Shown: one piece after another, positions 52,757 through 61,330 of the stretch
Numbering within the stretch: position 1 is the first letter of the stretch
Layout of the letters: the number at the start of each line of letters is the position of its first letter
DNA from: CBDFNC01 sp965249895
GTDB lineage: Bacteria > Pseudomonadota > Gammaproteobacteria > Enterobacterales > CBDFNC01
Length of the DNA: 64,000 nt
Assembly (NCBI GenBank): GCA_965249895.1
Contig: CBDFNC010000001.1
Location: forward strand, 372,001 to 436,000
Direction of reading: 5' to 3'
The notes under the pieces: generated by a model
The model's database searches: none
What the model was told of the DNA's origin: nothing
The model's input: only the letters and a program-made list of their open reading frames with translations
Made by a program: the position numbers and the translations under genes

Positions 52757-53024
52757 TATACCCAAACCACTTCAAGATGCGGATTCAGCGAGAATGCATT
52801 GGTTTTTAGGCAAGGCTGCTAGCTTGACTCATAGTTATTCTATTCGAAAGGTCGCTAACGCAGTATAAAAGCCAATGCAACTCGCCCTTTCGGGAGCTTC
52901 ACTGGGCGCTCATTTCAGCGTTAAACGAGGTTGAAAGAGGTGTGACTATTCCTGATCTCGTTTGCCTTGCTCTGAGCACCCATTGAAAGCTCTAAACCTC
53001 GCACTTTGAAGTAGCTTGGGTATA
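52757..53024. mobile_element. MITE-like element with TATACCCAA ends
   Basis: The element has terminal inverted repeats TATACCCAAACCACTTCAAG and the complement of CTTTGAAGTAGCTTGGGTATA. It is about 268 bp with no ORF. The region between carries no gene signature. I recall closely similar ATACCCAAGCTACTTCAA ends from repeats in many Vibrio and Shewanella genomes. The target duplication is probably TATA but merges with the ends. Confidence 0.65.
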
Positions 53025-53028
53025 TATC

Positions 53029-54801
53029 TTAACGAAACGGGCGATGTTGCTTTTTGGCATATCTGAATTCGTTATTTCCACGTACCTTACGCCATAAGCC
53101 AAAGGTATCTGTGCCGGGGAAAACCAGGATCCGACGGATTTCAAAGAGATCTTCATGATTCGCTAACGGTCCAGAGTCCGTTGCAACTGCAATAGGGTAG
53201 CCAGCTTCTTTAGCTATTTGCTTGGTTTCGTCATCCAGATCGCCATAGGGATAAGCAAAGGACAGGGCGGATTGTCTCGTAATGGCTTCCAATTGGGCTT
53301 TGTTTTCCGCAATTTCCTTTAATTTCTGCTCCTTAGTCAAGGTTGTTAGCTTAGGGTGGCTAAGGGTATGCCCGCCAAACTCAACCAGGCCTGAGTCCAC
53401 CATGGCCTTAATTTCCTGCTGGTCCATTAAAGGAAACGCTTGCTCTCCCTTGCCAGCATCCCAGCTGTTGTGATCCTCGCCGGTGACCATATAGATAACC
53501 GCCTTGAAGTCATATTTTTTCAGCAGGGGTAACAGGTTTTCGTAGTTGTCTTTGTAGCCGTCATCCAGGGTAAGCATAAAGAACTTACCATCGAATCTAT
53601 GCTGCCAGCCCTTCTCTACGATATCGGCAAAGGTAATGCTCTGATAGCCCAATTTTTTGAGCATTTTAAATTGCTTTTCCAGCTGGCTTACGGTGACATA
53701 AATACCGTGCTTGCCTTTGACTTCGTCATCACGGATCACCCTGTGGTAGCACAGAATAGGCATCTCAGTTTGTTTGGTGTAAACGATTTCCGACTGGTAA
53801 ATAAACTCCAGCCGGCTTACTACATTATCCAGCTCAAATTCGGTCTTTACTCTTTGCTGGACTTCGGTCTGACAGCTCATTTGCGTGAGGGCATTGGTGA
53901 TCTGTTGGTCCAGCCGGGTAAAGTCGATATCCAGGTCCTTAGCTCCGATATCGCCGAAATTGCTGGCTAACGCATGGTTCAGGTTTTCTTTGGTAACCAG
54001 CCCGACGGCCTGCGCTTCTCCCACAGCGAGAGTAGGGCGGCCACAGATAATCGCCTCCATGGCCACTCTGCCTGCACCTATCACCAGATCTGATTGAGCC
54101 AGGTAAGGTAAGACATTATCGACGTAACCGATAAACTTCACTCTATCGGTGAAGGGGGTAAAAGGAGCTGGTACATCTTTGCCACCTATGACTTGAACCT
54201 GATACTTATCCAGATCCAGTACATCACTGAGCAATTTAAGTGTCAGCTCACCTTTTGGTCCAGACAGGCGTCCGATAATGGAAATTACTTTTTTACTATT
54301 ATTTGGTGGAGGCAGGGGCGAGTATTGGGTGAGATCAATACCGTTTCTCACTACCTCCAGGATTTTTTCTTCGACGCCAAGGTTTTCTATTAGTTGCTGC
54401 TTGATATTTTCACACACACATACCGCTTTACTGCCCAATGCATGAAAGACCTTTCTTGAGGCGTGTACAGGTTGACGCCCATGTACTGAGGTTATCATTG
54501 GGGTATTGGTTATTTTGCAGGCCAGATAAGCACTCCAACCTGAAGCCCTGGAGTGAGCGTGTACTAACTGGATGCCATGCTTTTTGATCAGGTAGACTAA
54601 ATATGCAATATGCCAGAAGCGGCGAGGTACGTTGCGTTTGTTAAATCGTAATTTAAAAAATTTGCCGGTAACGGTTTTGGTTAGTGTGTCTGACACATAA
54701 AAAACCTGATGGCCTTTCTCACTGAGCTTATTGCCTACGGAGGTTGCGTATACCTCGGCTCCGGTAACTTCCAGTTGGGAAAGCGCCATTAAAATTTTCA
54801 T
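53029..54801 (-). CDS. GT4 glycosyltransferase fused to CE4 polysaccharide deacetylase
   Basis: A 590-aa two-domain protein. Residues 1-340 are a GT4 domain: MKILMALSQLEVTGAEVYAT, VHAHSRASGWSAYLA near 84, VVRNGIDLTQYSPLP near 155, and a donor site GAGRVAMEAIICGRPTLAVG near 240. Residues about 345-590 are a NodB deacetylase: MPILCYHRVIRD near 348, LTLDDGYKDNYEN near 405, FGGHTLSHPKLTTL near 460, FAYPYGDLDD near 495. The fusion suggests deacetylation coupled to sugar transfer on one glycan. The same two activities exist as separate overlapping genes 300 bases away on the opposite strand. ATG 54801 is preferred over an upstream TTG. Confidence 0.88.
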   Translation of the reverse strand: MKILMALSQLEVTGAEVYATSVGNKLSEKGHQVFYVSDTLTKTVTGKFFKLRFNKRNVPRRFWHIAYLVYLIKKHGIQLVHAHSRASGWSAYLACKITNTPMITSVHGRQPVHASRKVFHALGSKAVCVCENIKQQLIENLGVEEKILEVVRNGIDLTQYSPLPPPNNSKKVISIIGRLSGPKGELTLKLLSDVLDLDKYQVQVIGGKDVPAPFTPFTDRVKFIGYVDNVLPYLAQSDLVIGAGRVAMEAIICGRPTLAVGEAQAVGLVTKENLNHALASNFGDIGAKDLDIDFTRLDQQITNALTQMSCQTEVQQRVKTEFELDNVVSRLEFIYQSEIVYTKQTEMPILCYHRVIRDDEVKGKHGIYVTVSQLEKQFKMLKKLGYQSITFADIVEKGWQHRFDGKFFMLTLDDGYKDNYENLLPLLKKYDFKAVIYMVTGEDHNSWDAGKGEQAFPLMDQQEIKAMVDSGLVEFGGHTLSHPKLTTLTKEQKLKEIAENKAQLEAITRQSALSFAYPYGDLDDETKQIAKEAGYPIAVATDSGPLANHEDLFEIRRILVFPGTDTFGLWRKVRGNNEFRYAKKQHRPFR

Positions 54802-54880
54802 AAAAATATCCGGCAAAATTAGAGACTGGAATAATAATGCCAGATACGAGAATTGAACAGGTTAGAATTGTGTTTGGGTG

Positions 54881-55759
54881 TTATAAACCCGGCCGTTGGA
54901 TAAGTTTTAGATCTACAGGCAAAAAATCGGTGATTTTTTCCCCTGATAGCAATTTGTAAGCCTGGGTAACAGCCAGTTGCCCCATCAACTCCGGCTGTTG
55001 GGCTATAGTGGCGTCCATAAGTCCTTGTGATAATGCTGCAACGCCTGGCCTAGTACCGTCAAACCCTACCAGGATCAGATCTGTCTTAAGCTGTCTAATT
55101 GCATCCAACGCGCCTAAGGCCATTTCATCATTGTGTGCAAAAATCGCCGTGAGATTTGGATGTTTGTGGAGTAGTTCCAGTGTGACCTGTTTCGCTTTGT
55201 TACGGCTAAAGCCGGCAAAATAGCTCTCAAGCAATGTCAGCTCAGTATTTTCTATTACTTCAGTCAGGCCTTGGCTGCGCGCCAGGGTGACAGATGAATC
55301 CCTGGGGCCGACAAGCTGGGCGACACTGCCCTTGCCTTTGCTCATGGCAGAAATAAACTCGCCAACTAACCGGCCACCGGCGAGATTGTCGGAGGCTATA
55401 TGGCTATTTGACACACCGTCATTCACGTTTCTATCTATGGTGATCACTGGAATATCACGGCTATTAGCCAGACGGATAGAGTGTACTGAGTTATTACTTT
55501 TTGACGGGACAATCAATAAAGCTTGTGTCCCCCAGTCGAGGGATTGTGACACTTTATCCAGCTCGGTGACCGAAGCTCCGTCACTTTCTTTGACCCTTAG
55601 CTCGATATTTAGCTTGGTAGCTTGTTGTTGCGCTGCGTCAGCGAGTTGTTTGAAAAATGGGTTCGTCAGTTGGGGAACAACCAGAGTGAGCTTATTGACC
55701 TCGGGTTTGCTACAGGCAGTCAGAATGAGCAGCGTCAGAAATATAAAAAAAAGTCTCAA
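54881..55759 (-). CDS. RbsB-like periplasmic sugar-binding lipoprotein
   Basis: A 292-aa protein with a lipoprotein signal (MRLFFIFLTLLILTAC, Cys16) and a type I periplasmic-binding fold: LTLVVPQLTNPFFKQLADAA near 25-44, IPVITIDRNVN near 105, AIFAHNDEMALGALDAIRQL near 205, and a ribose-binding-like GFDGTRPGVAAL near 230. The start is TTG at 55759. No ribose-type ABC permease or ATPase genes are adjacent, so it is an orphan binding protein or chemotaxis/sensor partner. The ligand is probably a sugar. Confidence 0.85.
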   Translation of the reverse strand: MRLFFIFLTLLILTACSKPEVNKLTLVVPQLTNPFFKQLADAAQQQATKLNIELRVKESDGASVTELDKVSQSLDWGTQALLIVPSKSNNSVHSIRLANSRDIPVITIDRNVNDGVSNSHIASDNLAGGRLVGEFISAMSKGKGSVAQLVGPRDSSVTLARSQGLTEVIENTELTLLESYFAGFSRNKAKQVTLELLHKHPNLTAIFAHNDEMALGALDAIRQLKTDLILVGFDGTRPGVAALSQGLMDATIAQQPELMGQLAVTQAYKLLSGEKITDFLPVDLKLIQRPGL

Positions 55760-56154
55760 GGGTTATCTTCCGTTGATAAGAGGTTTGTGAGCAGCACATC
55801 TAAGGTAGTGGAATATATCATTCTGTGCTGGTTATTTACGCTACTTTGTTTGCTCTGTGGGTTAATAATAGAATTATTTTGACAAAAAAATAATTCATGG
55901 CGAATTATGCTGGCCTTAATGATGTTTAACAGAATATTAAATTATTTAAGCTTGGTTTGTCTGGCGATACTTCCTACCGGTCTGACCTTAGCTATTGGAA
56001 TATATGCCTTTATTATCCTTGCACCGGTGCAAGTTTTCCCGAATTACGCCTTCTCATCTAACATTTATGGTGTTAAAAAGGTGTTGCTATGAGGCCTATG
56101 CCTTGTTTTCTTCCGGGTGCTTCGCCCTAACCGATAAAGAAATTGGAGAATTAG
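55760..56154. other. Divergent spacer before livK
   Basis: About 395 bases between the binding protein and livK genes. A 61-codon ORF (55907-56092, two hydrophobic stretches) lies inside; its RBS is poor and it is not called as a gene. The livK RBS (TTGGAGAA) is clear. No leader peptide for leucine was recognised. Confidence 0.4.
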
Positions 56155-57273
56155 ATGAATAAATGGACTAAGACTGCTAGTGGCGTTGCTGTTTCTTTGG
56201 CTCTGTTAGGAGCTTCTACTTTTGCTAATGCTGCAGATACGATTAAAATCGCATTGGCAGGTCCACAGACGGGTCCCGTTGCTCAATACGGTGATATGCA
56301 ATTCACCGGCGGCAAAATGGCCGTTGAACTGATTAACAAAGCGGGTGGCGTTAATGGTAAGCAGCTGGAAGCTGTTATTTATGACGATGCCTGTGATCCT
56401 AAGCAAGCGGTAGCGGTTGCCAACAAGATTATTAACGATGGTATTCAGTACGTGGTTGGTCACCTTTGCTCCAGTGCCACTCAGCCTGCTTCTGATATAT
56501 ATGAAGATGAAGGCATAGTGATGATCACGCCGGCATCCACTAACCCTGATATTACTAGCCGAGGTTACCAGTTGGTATTCCGTACAATCGGTCTGGATAG
56601 TGACCAGGGGCCAACGGCCGCAAACTATATTATCAATCAGGTGAAACCGAAGAATATTGCGGTAATTCACGATAAGCAGCAATACGGCGAAGGTATTGCT
56701 ACATCGGTGAAAAAGCATGTAGAAAAAGCCGGCATCAATGTGGTGGCGTTTGAAGGTGTGACAGCAGGTGATAAAGACTTCTCCGCACTGATTGCCAAGC
56801 TGAAAAAATTGAAGACTGATTTTGTTTACTACGGTGGTTACCACCCAGAACTGGGTCTGTTGTTGCGTCAATCCAAAGAAAAAGGACTGAAAGCCAGGTT
56901 TATGGGGCCTGAAGGTGTTGGTAACAAGGATATCTCCGCCATTGCCGGTGAAGCGTCTGAAGGGCTCTTGGTAACTCTGCCTAAGAAGTATGACCTGGAT
57001 CCAAACAACAAACCTGTGGTAGACGCCATTACTGCTAAGGGCGAAGATCCAACCGGTCCTTTCGTCTGGACCTCCTACGCAGCCGTACAGGCCATTGCGG
57101 GTAGTATCGAAGCGGGTAAGACAGATCCTGAATCAGTCGCTGAATACCTACGCGGTAAGCAGATTGATACGGTGATGGGCGGTCTGAACTGGGATGGCAA
57201 AGGCGATCTGAAAGGTTTCGACTTTGGTGTCTTCACCTGGCATAAAGACGGCTCTTCTTCAGCCGCAAACTAA
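56155..57273 (+). CDS. livK: Branched-chain amino acid ABC transporter, substrate-binding protein
   Basis: A 372-aa periplasmic protein with a Sec signal (cleavage after FANA, residue 26). Mature LivJ/LivK-type motifs are present: IKIALAGPQTGPVAQYGDMQ near 31, VYDDACDPKQAVAVANKI-like near 79 (here IYDDACDPKQA), GHLCSSATQPASDIY near 102, and YYGGYHPELGLLLRQ near 222. It binds leucine, isoleucine or valine and delivers them to LivHM. It is the first gene of the operon, with an attenuator-like hairpin behind it, so binding protein is made in excess. LivJ and LivK cannot be told apart here. Confidence 0.93.
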   Translation: MNKWTKTASGVAVSLALLGASTFANAADTIKIALAGPQTGPVAQYGDMQFTGGKMAVELINKAGGVNGKQLEAVIYDDACDPKQAVAVANKIINDGIQYVVGHLCSSATQPASDIYEDEGIVMITPASTNPDITSRGYQLVFRTIGLDSDQGPTAANYIINQVKPKNIAVIHDKQQYGEGIATSVKKHVEKAGINVVAFEGVTAGDKDFSALIAKLKKLKTDFVYYGGYHPELGLLLRQSKEKGLKARFMGPEGVGNKDISAIAGEASEGLLVTLPKKYDLDPNNKPVVDAITAKGEDPTGPFVWTSYAAVQAIAGSIEAGKTDPESVAEYLRGKQIDTVMGGLNWDGKGDLKGFDFGVFTWHKDGSSSAAN

Positions 57274-57311
57274 TTTCAGCGCCGGTTTAGGCCGGCACAT
57301 TCTTTAAAATT

Positions 57312-57360
57312 GAAACTCACCCCGGTTTTGTTTTAACAAGGCTAAGGTGGGTTTCTTTTT
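57312..57360 (+). terminator. Attenuator-like terminator between livK and livH
   Basis: GAAACTCACC pairs with GGTGGGTTTC (one G-T pair) across a 24-base loop, followed by T5. It lies 39 bases after livK and about 60 before livH. Partial termination here would reduce membrane-component expression relative to the binding protein. Confidence 0.7.
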
Positions 57361-57417
57361 AATCATTTTGTAAGCAAGGGTTATTAACCCTTAATCACAT
57401 GGAACGTTGAGGACATT

Positions 57418-58344
57418 ATGTCTGAGCAGTTTTATTATTTCCTCCAACAGCTCCTTAATGGCGCAACCATAGGCAGCACCTACGCGCTGATCGCCATTGG
57501 TTATACCATGGTATACGGCATCATAGGCATGATTAACTTTGCCCATGGTGAGGTGTACATGATAGGTAGCTACGCGGCATTTTTTGTCCTGGCCGGATTA
57601 GCTATGTTAGGGATTGACAGTTTACCCCTGATGATATTCGCCGCTTTTGCCATCAGTATTATTATTACCAGTGCCTATGGATGGAGTATCGAGCGGGTGG
57701 CGTACCGGCCACTGCGTGGCGGAAACCGCCTTATTCCACTGATATCCGCCATTGGTATGTCTATTTTCTTACAGAACTTTGTTCGTCTGGCTCAGGGTTC
57801 GCGTGATATTGCGATACCAAGCCTGGTGACAGGCGGTTGGGTTATCGGGCCAGAAGATGGTTTTAACATCACCCTTTCTTATATGCAGGTGGTGATTTTT
57901 GTGGTGACCTTCGTGGCCATGACAGTACTGACTGCATTTATCTCCCGTTCGAAAATGGGCCGTGCTTGCCGCGCTTGTGCGGAAGATTTAGGTATGGCTA
58001 ACCTGTTGGGGATTAATACCAACCGGGTTATTTCTCTGACCTTTGTTATCGGTGCCGCGCTGGCAGCCGTTGCCGGTGTGTTACTTGGGATGTATTACGG
58101 GGTAGTAAACCCTTATCTCGGATTTATGGCTGGACTTAAGGCCTTTACCGCCGCTGTTCTTGGAGGAATTGGCAGTATTCCTGGCGCCGTGTTAGGCGGG
58201 CTGCTGCTGGGGATCACCGAAGCCATGACCGCAGGTTATTTCAGTACCGAATACAAAGACGTCGTATCATTTGGCCTGCTTTGTGCGGTACTGCTGTTTA
58301 TGCCGACGGGGATCCTCGGTAAGCCTGAGGTGGAAAAGGTATGA
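57418..58344 (+). CDS. livH: Branched-chain amino acid permease LivH
   Basis: A 308-aa inner-membrane permease with about eight helices. Typical LivH segments are NGATIGSTYALIAIGYTMVY at 14-33, GMINFAHGEVYMIG near 38, and the ATPase-docking EAA-like loop CAEDLGMANLLGINTNRVI near 188. It ends LGKPEVEKV. Its stop overlaps an ATGA start of a 32-codon micro-ORF that re-creates both the livH end and the livM start. Confidence 0.94.
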   Translation: MSEQFYYFLQQLLNGATIGSTYALIAIGYTMVYGIIGMINFAHGEVYMIGSYAAFFVLAGLAMLGIDSLPLMIFAAFAISIIITSAYGWSIERVAYRPLRGGNRLIPLISAIGMSIFLQNFVRLAQGSRDIAIPSLVTGGWVIGPEDGFNITLSYMQVVIFVVTFVAMTVLTAFISRSKMGRACRACAEDLGMANLLGINTNRVISLTFVIGAALAAVAGVLLGMYYGVVNPYLGFMAGLKAFTAAVLGGIGSIPGAVLGGLLLGITEAMTAGYFSTEYKDVVSFGLLCAVLLFMPTGILGKPEVEKV

Positions 58345-58439
58345 GTATTCTATTTTTCGATTCGGCGCTATACGAGTCGGCATGTTATGCCACTCTCGAC
58401 GCAACTACCCTAGGTAAGCCTGAGGTAGAAAAAGTATGA
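58341..58439 (+). other. 32-codon micro-ORF duplicating the livH-livM junction
   Basis: The ATG at 58341 overlaps the livH TGA (ATGA). The ORF starts M-S like livM, has an unrelated middle (ILFFDSALYESACYATL), and ends LGKPEVEKV exactly like LivH. Its TGA overlaps the livM ATG at 58436. The sequence GTAAGCCTGAGGT(A/G)GAAAA followed by GTATGAGTA is thus present twice, 95 bases apart. Confidence 0.75.
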
Positions 58440-59704
58440 GTAAAGCAAGTTTTATTAACGCGCTCATCGCCTCCGTTGTGACCTTGATCCTGTCTGCCTG
58501 GTTACTGGGTTTGCAGTTGGATCCTACACCCACTGGTTTGAATATAATATCCAATGACAGCGCCCATATTACCTGGATAGTTGTCGGCGTTGCTTTGGTG
58601 TTTTTTATCCAGCTGTTTAAGTCGCCTATTTCAGCCATATTTTCGGCAGGTAAAGACAAGGTACAGAGTAAGACGTTTTCGCTGCCTTCTCCCGAAGAGA
58701 AGCCAACCTTGTATCGATTTGTAACCATTGCGGTCCTGGCCGGTTTGCTTATCTGGCCATTTTTCGCATCACGTGGCGCTGTGGACCTGGCTACGTTGAC
58801 ACTTATCTATGTCATGTTGGGCCTCGGCCTAAACGTGGTTGTGGGTTTAGCTGGGTTACTCGATCTGGGTTATGTCGGCTTCTATGCCGTCGGCGCTTAC
58901 TCTTACGCCATTTTGAATAGCTACTTTGGTATTGGTTTTTGGACGGCATTGCCTGTTGCCGGTTTTATGGCTGCGGCTTTTGGTTTTATCCTCGGTTTTC
59001 CGGTATTAAGACTCAGGGGGGACTACCTGGCCATAGTGACCTTGGGTTTTGGTGAGATCATTCGCATCATGCTGAATAACCTGACTGAGCTGACGGGTGG
59101 CCCTAACGGTATCAGCCAGATCCCTAAACCTACTTTATTTGGTCTGGAATTTGGTCGCCGGGTCAAGGAAGAAGGCAATGGTTTATTCCATGAGTTTTTT
59201 GGCATTGACTATGCGTCCAACTATAAGGTGATTTTTGTTTATTTGGCTGCGCTATTATTGGTGGTACTGACGGTTATCGTGATTAATCGCTTACTGAGAA
59301 TGCCTTTGGGCCGAGCCTGGGAAGCCTTACGTGAAGATGAAATCGCCTGCCGCTCTTTGGGCCTTAACCCGACTGTCGTCAAGTTAAGCGCCTTTACCAT
59401 AGGCGCTGCTTTTGCGGGTTTTGCCGGTAGTTTCTTCGCGGCTCGCCAAGGGTTTATCAGTCCTGAGTCATTCACCTTTATCGAATCTGCCATTATCCTG
59501 GCCATTGTGGTGTTGGGCGGTATGGGATCGCAAATCGGGATAATTTTAGCCGCGATAATAATGACTGTCCTGCCTGAACTGGCGCGGGAATTTAACGAAT
59601 ATCGCATGCTGATGTTTGGTTTGATGATGGTCTTTATGATGATTTGGCGCCCTCAGGGACTGTTGCCGATGACCCGGCCTAAGATGGAGTTACGCGATGA
59701 GTAA
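58436..59704 (+). CDS. livM: Branched-chain amino acid permease LivM
   Basis: A 422-aa inner-membrane permease with an N-terminal region of about 90 residues (LivM_N) and the conserved C-terminal core: VMLGLGLNVVVGLAGLLDLG near 127, GYVGFYAVGAYSYA near 145, and ALREDEIACRSLGLNPTVVK near 299 as the ATPase-docking loop. It ends RPKMELRDE. The start ATG 58436 overlaps the micro-ORF stop, so its translation is coupled to that ORF rather than directly to livH. Its end region is duplicated in front of livG. Confidence 0.94.
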   Translation: MSKASFINALIASVVTLILSAWLLGLQLDPTPTGLNIISNDSAHITWIVVGVALVFFIQLFKSPISAIFSAGKDKVQSKTFSLPSPEEKPTLYRFVTIAVLAGLLIWPFFASRGAVDLATLTLIYVMLGLGLNVVVGLAGLLDLGYVGFYAVGAYSYAILNSYFGIGFWTALPVAGFMAAAFGFILGFPVLRLRGDYLAIVTLGFGEIIRIMLNNLTELTGGPNGISQIPKPTLFGLEFGRRVKEEGNGLFHEFFGIDYASNYKVIFVYLAALLLVVLTVIVINRLLRMPLGRAWEALREDEIACRSLGLNPTVVKLSAFTIGAAFAGFAGSFFAARQGFISPESFTFIESAIILAIVVLGGMGSQIGIILAAIIMTVLPELAREFNEYRMLMFGLMMVFMMIWRPQGLLPMTRPKMELRDE

Positions 59705-59870
59705 GCTTATGGAAGTTTCTGGGCTGACCATGCGTTTTGGTGGCTTATTAATAGGGTTAATGATGTGGCGCCCCAGGGAGCAGGGATTACTGACGAATAC
59801 CACCAGGCCTAAGATGGGGTTAAGCGATGAGTAAGCTTATGGAAGTTTCTGGGCTGACCATGCGTTTTGG
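59640..59870 (+). repeat. 130-bp duplication of the livM end and livG start
   Basis: The block GGCCTAAGATGG(A/G)GTTA..CGATGAGTAAGC and the next 45 bases occur at about 59675-59745 and again at 59805-59875, a period of 130. Farther upstream the two copies are more diverged (TGGCGCCCTCAGGGACTG versus TGGCGCCCCAGGGAGCAG). The downstream part is almost identical. Confidence 0.9.
59697..59834 (+). other. 45-codon chimeric micro-ORF between livM and livG
   Basis: It starts exactly like LivG (MSKLMEVSGLTMRFGGLL) and ends like LivM (RPKMGLSDE against RPKMELRDE). Its ATG overlaps the livM stop by 8 bases, and its stop overlaps the livG ATG by 8 bases, so the original livM-livG overlap is reproduced twice. 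The middle (LMMWRPREQGLLTN) is a diverged copy of LivM's C-terminal MMIWRPQGLLP. Confidence 0.75.
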
Positions 59871-60591
59871 TGGCCTGCTGGCGGTGAATAATGTCGCCCT
59901 GGAAGTTAATGAAAAAGAAATCGTTTCCATTATTGGCCCGAATGGGGCAGGGAAAACCACAGTCTTCAATTGCCTGACGGGTTTTTACAACCCAACTTCG
60001 GGTCAAATCCTATATAAAGGGGAAGCGATACAGCAGTTGCCCGGCCATCAAATAGCCCGTAAGGGCATAGTTCGTACGTTTCAGCATGTTCGTCTTTTTA
60101 AAGATATGACCGTGGTGGAAAACCTGCTGGTGGCCCAGCACAGGCACTTAAACACCAACTTTTTGGCCGGATTATTTAAGACGCCAAGTTTCAGGAAGGC
60201 GGAACGTCAGGCGCTGGAAGCCGCTCATGTGTGGTTGGAGCGGATCGGTTTACTTGAATTTGCCAACCGCACAGCAGGCAACTTAGCCTATGGGCAGCAG
60301 CGTCGTCTCGAAATAGCGCGTTGCATGGTGACGAGACCCGAGTTGTTAATGCTGGATGAACCTGCAGCAGGCCTGAACCCGGCTGAAACCGATGAGCTGG
60401 ATGAGTTGATTGAAGAGCTTAGAGCGCACCACGGTGTTTCGGTGTTGCTTATTGAACATGATATGAAGCTGGTTATGGGAATTTCTGACCGGATTTATGT
60501 GGTGAACCAGGGTTGCCCACTGGCGAATGGTAAACCGGATGAAATTATCTCTAATCCCGAAGTTATAAAAGCGTATTTGGGTGAATTTTAA
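59827..60591 (+). CDS. livG: Branched-chain amino acid ABC transporter ATPase LivG
   Basis: A 254-aa cytoplasmic ABC ATPase. Walker A GPNGAGKTT lies at 37-45. The Q-loop is in VRTFQHVRLFKDMTV near 80, a signature-like NLAYGQQRRLEIAR near 155, Walker B LLMLDEPAAGLN near 174 and the His switch in LLIEHDMKLVM near 208. LivG and LivF form the ATPase pair. The start at 59827 overlaps the micro-ORF; the identical start at 59697 leads only into the micro-ORF. Confidence 0.95.
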   Translation: MSKLMEVSGLTMRFGGLLAVNNVALEVNEKEIVSIIGPNGAGKTTVFNCLTGFYNPTSGQILYKGEAIQQLPGHQIARKGIVRTFQHVRLFKDMTVVENLLVAQHRHLNTNFLAGLFKTPSFRKAERQALEAAHVWLERIGLLEFANRTAGNLAYGQQRRLEIARCMVTRPELLMLDEPAAGLNPAETDELDELIEELRAHHGVSVLLIEHDMKLVMGISDRIYVVNQGCPLANGKPDEIISNPEVIKAYLGEF

Positions 60592-60616
60592 TGAATAAAG
60601 TTCTAAGGAGAGGTCA

Positions 60617-61321
60617 ATGTTAGAGCTTAAAAATGTATCCACCCACTATGGCAAGATCCAGGCGCTGCACGATGTAAGTATTAAAGTGGATAAGGGTAAA
60701 ATTGTTAGCCTTATCGGCGCCAATGGCGCCGGGAAAACGACGTTATTGATGACAGTTTGTGGCGATCCACAAGCCAGTAGTGGTGAAATCCTGTTTGAAG
60801 GGCAACCTATTACTCAGGAAGGTACTTCCAAAATAATGCGCAGAGACATTGCTATTGTCCCCGAGGGAAGACGAATATTTTCCCGCCTTACCGTGGAGGA
60901 AAACCTGCATATGGGTGGCTTCTTTGTGGACGATAAACAGGAGTTTGCCCGTTTGCTGAAGGAGGTTTATGAGTTGTTCCCTCGTCTGCTCGAGCGACAG
61001 ACTCAGCGTGCCGGTACCATGTCTGGTGGTGAGCAGCAAATGCTAGCCATTGGCCGGGCACTAATGAGCAAACCCAGGTTGTTGTTTTTGGATGAGCCCT
61101 CATTGGGGCTTGCCCCCATTATCATCCAGCAGATTTTCGAAATCATTGAAACGCTGAGAGATAAGGGAATGACTATCTTCCTGGTAGAGCAAAACGCCAA
61201 CCAGGCGTTGCGCTTAGCCGATCAAGGTTACGTACTGGAAAACGGCCGCATCGTTCTTCAGGACACAGGTATGAACCTTCTCGCCAACGAAGACGTAAGA
61301 AAAGCATACCTGGGGGGGTAA
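60617..61321 (+). CDS. livF: Branched-chain amino acid ABC transporter ATPase LivF
   Basis: A 234-aa ABC ATPase. Walker A GANGAGKTT is at 36-44, the LivF-typical VPEGRRIFSRLTVEENL near 81-97, the signature MSGGEQQMLAIGRALM near 135, Walker B LLFLDEPSLGLAP near 156 and the switch FLVEQNANQAL near 191. The length is typical. RBS is AAGGAGAGG. It closes the livKHMGF operon, and the 111-bp repeat array begins 10 bases after its stop. Confidence 0.95.
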   Translation: MLELKNVSTHYGKIQALHDVSIKVDKGKIVSLIGANGAGKTTLLMTVCGDPQASSGEILFEGQPITQEGTSKIMRRDIAIVPEGRRIFSRLTVEENLHMGGFFVDDKQEFARLLKEVYELFPRLLERQTQRAGTMSGGEQQMLAIGRALMSKPRLLFLDEPSLGLAPIIIQQIFEIIETLRDKGMTIFLVEQNANQALRLADQGYVLENGRIVLQDTGMNLLANEDVRKAYLGG

Positions 61322-61330
61322 TCACCGCCC

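Noticed and set aside
55907..56092. 61-codon hydrophobic ORF upstream of livK
   Set aside because: No convincing RBS, no recognised family, and the AT-rich promoter region makes a chance hydrophobic ORF likely.
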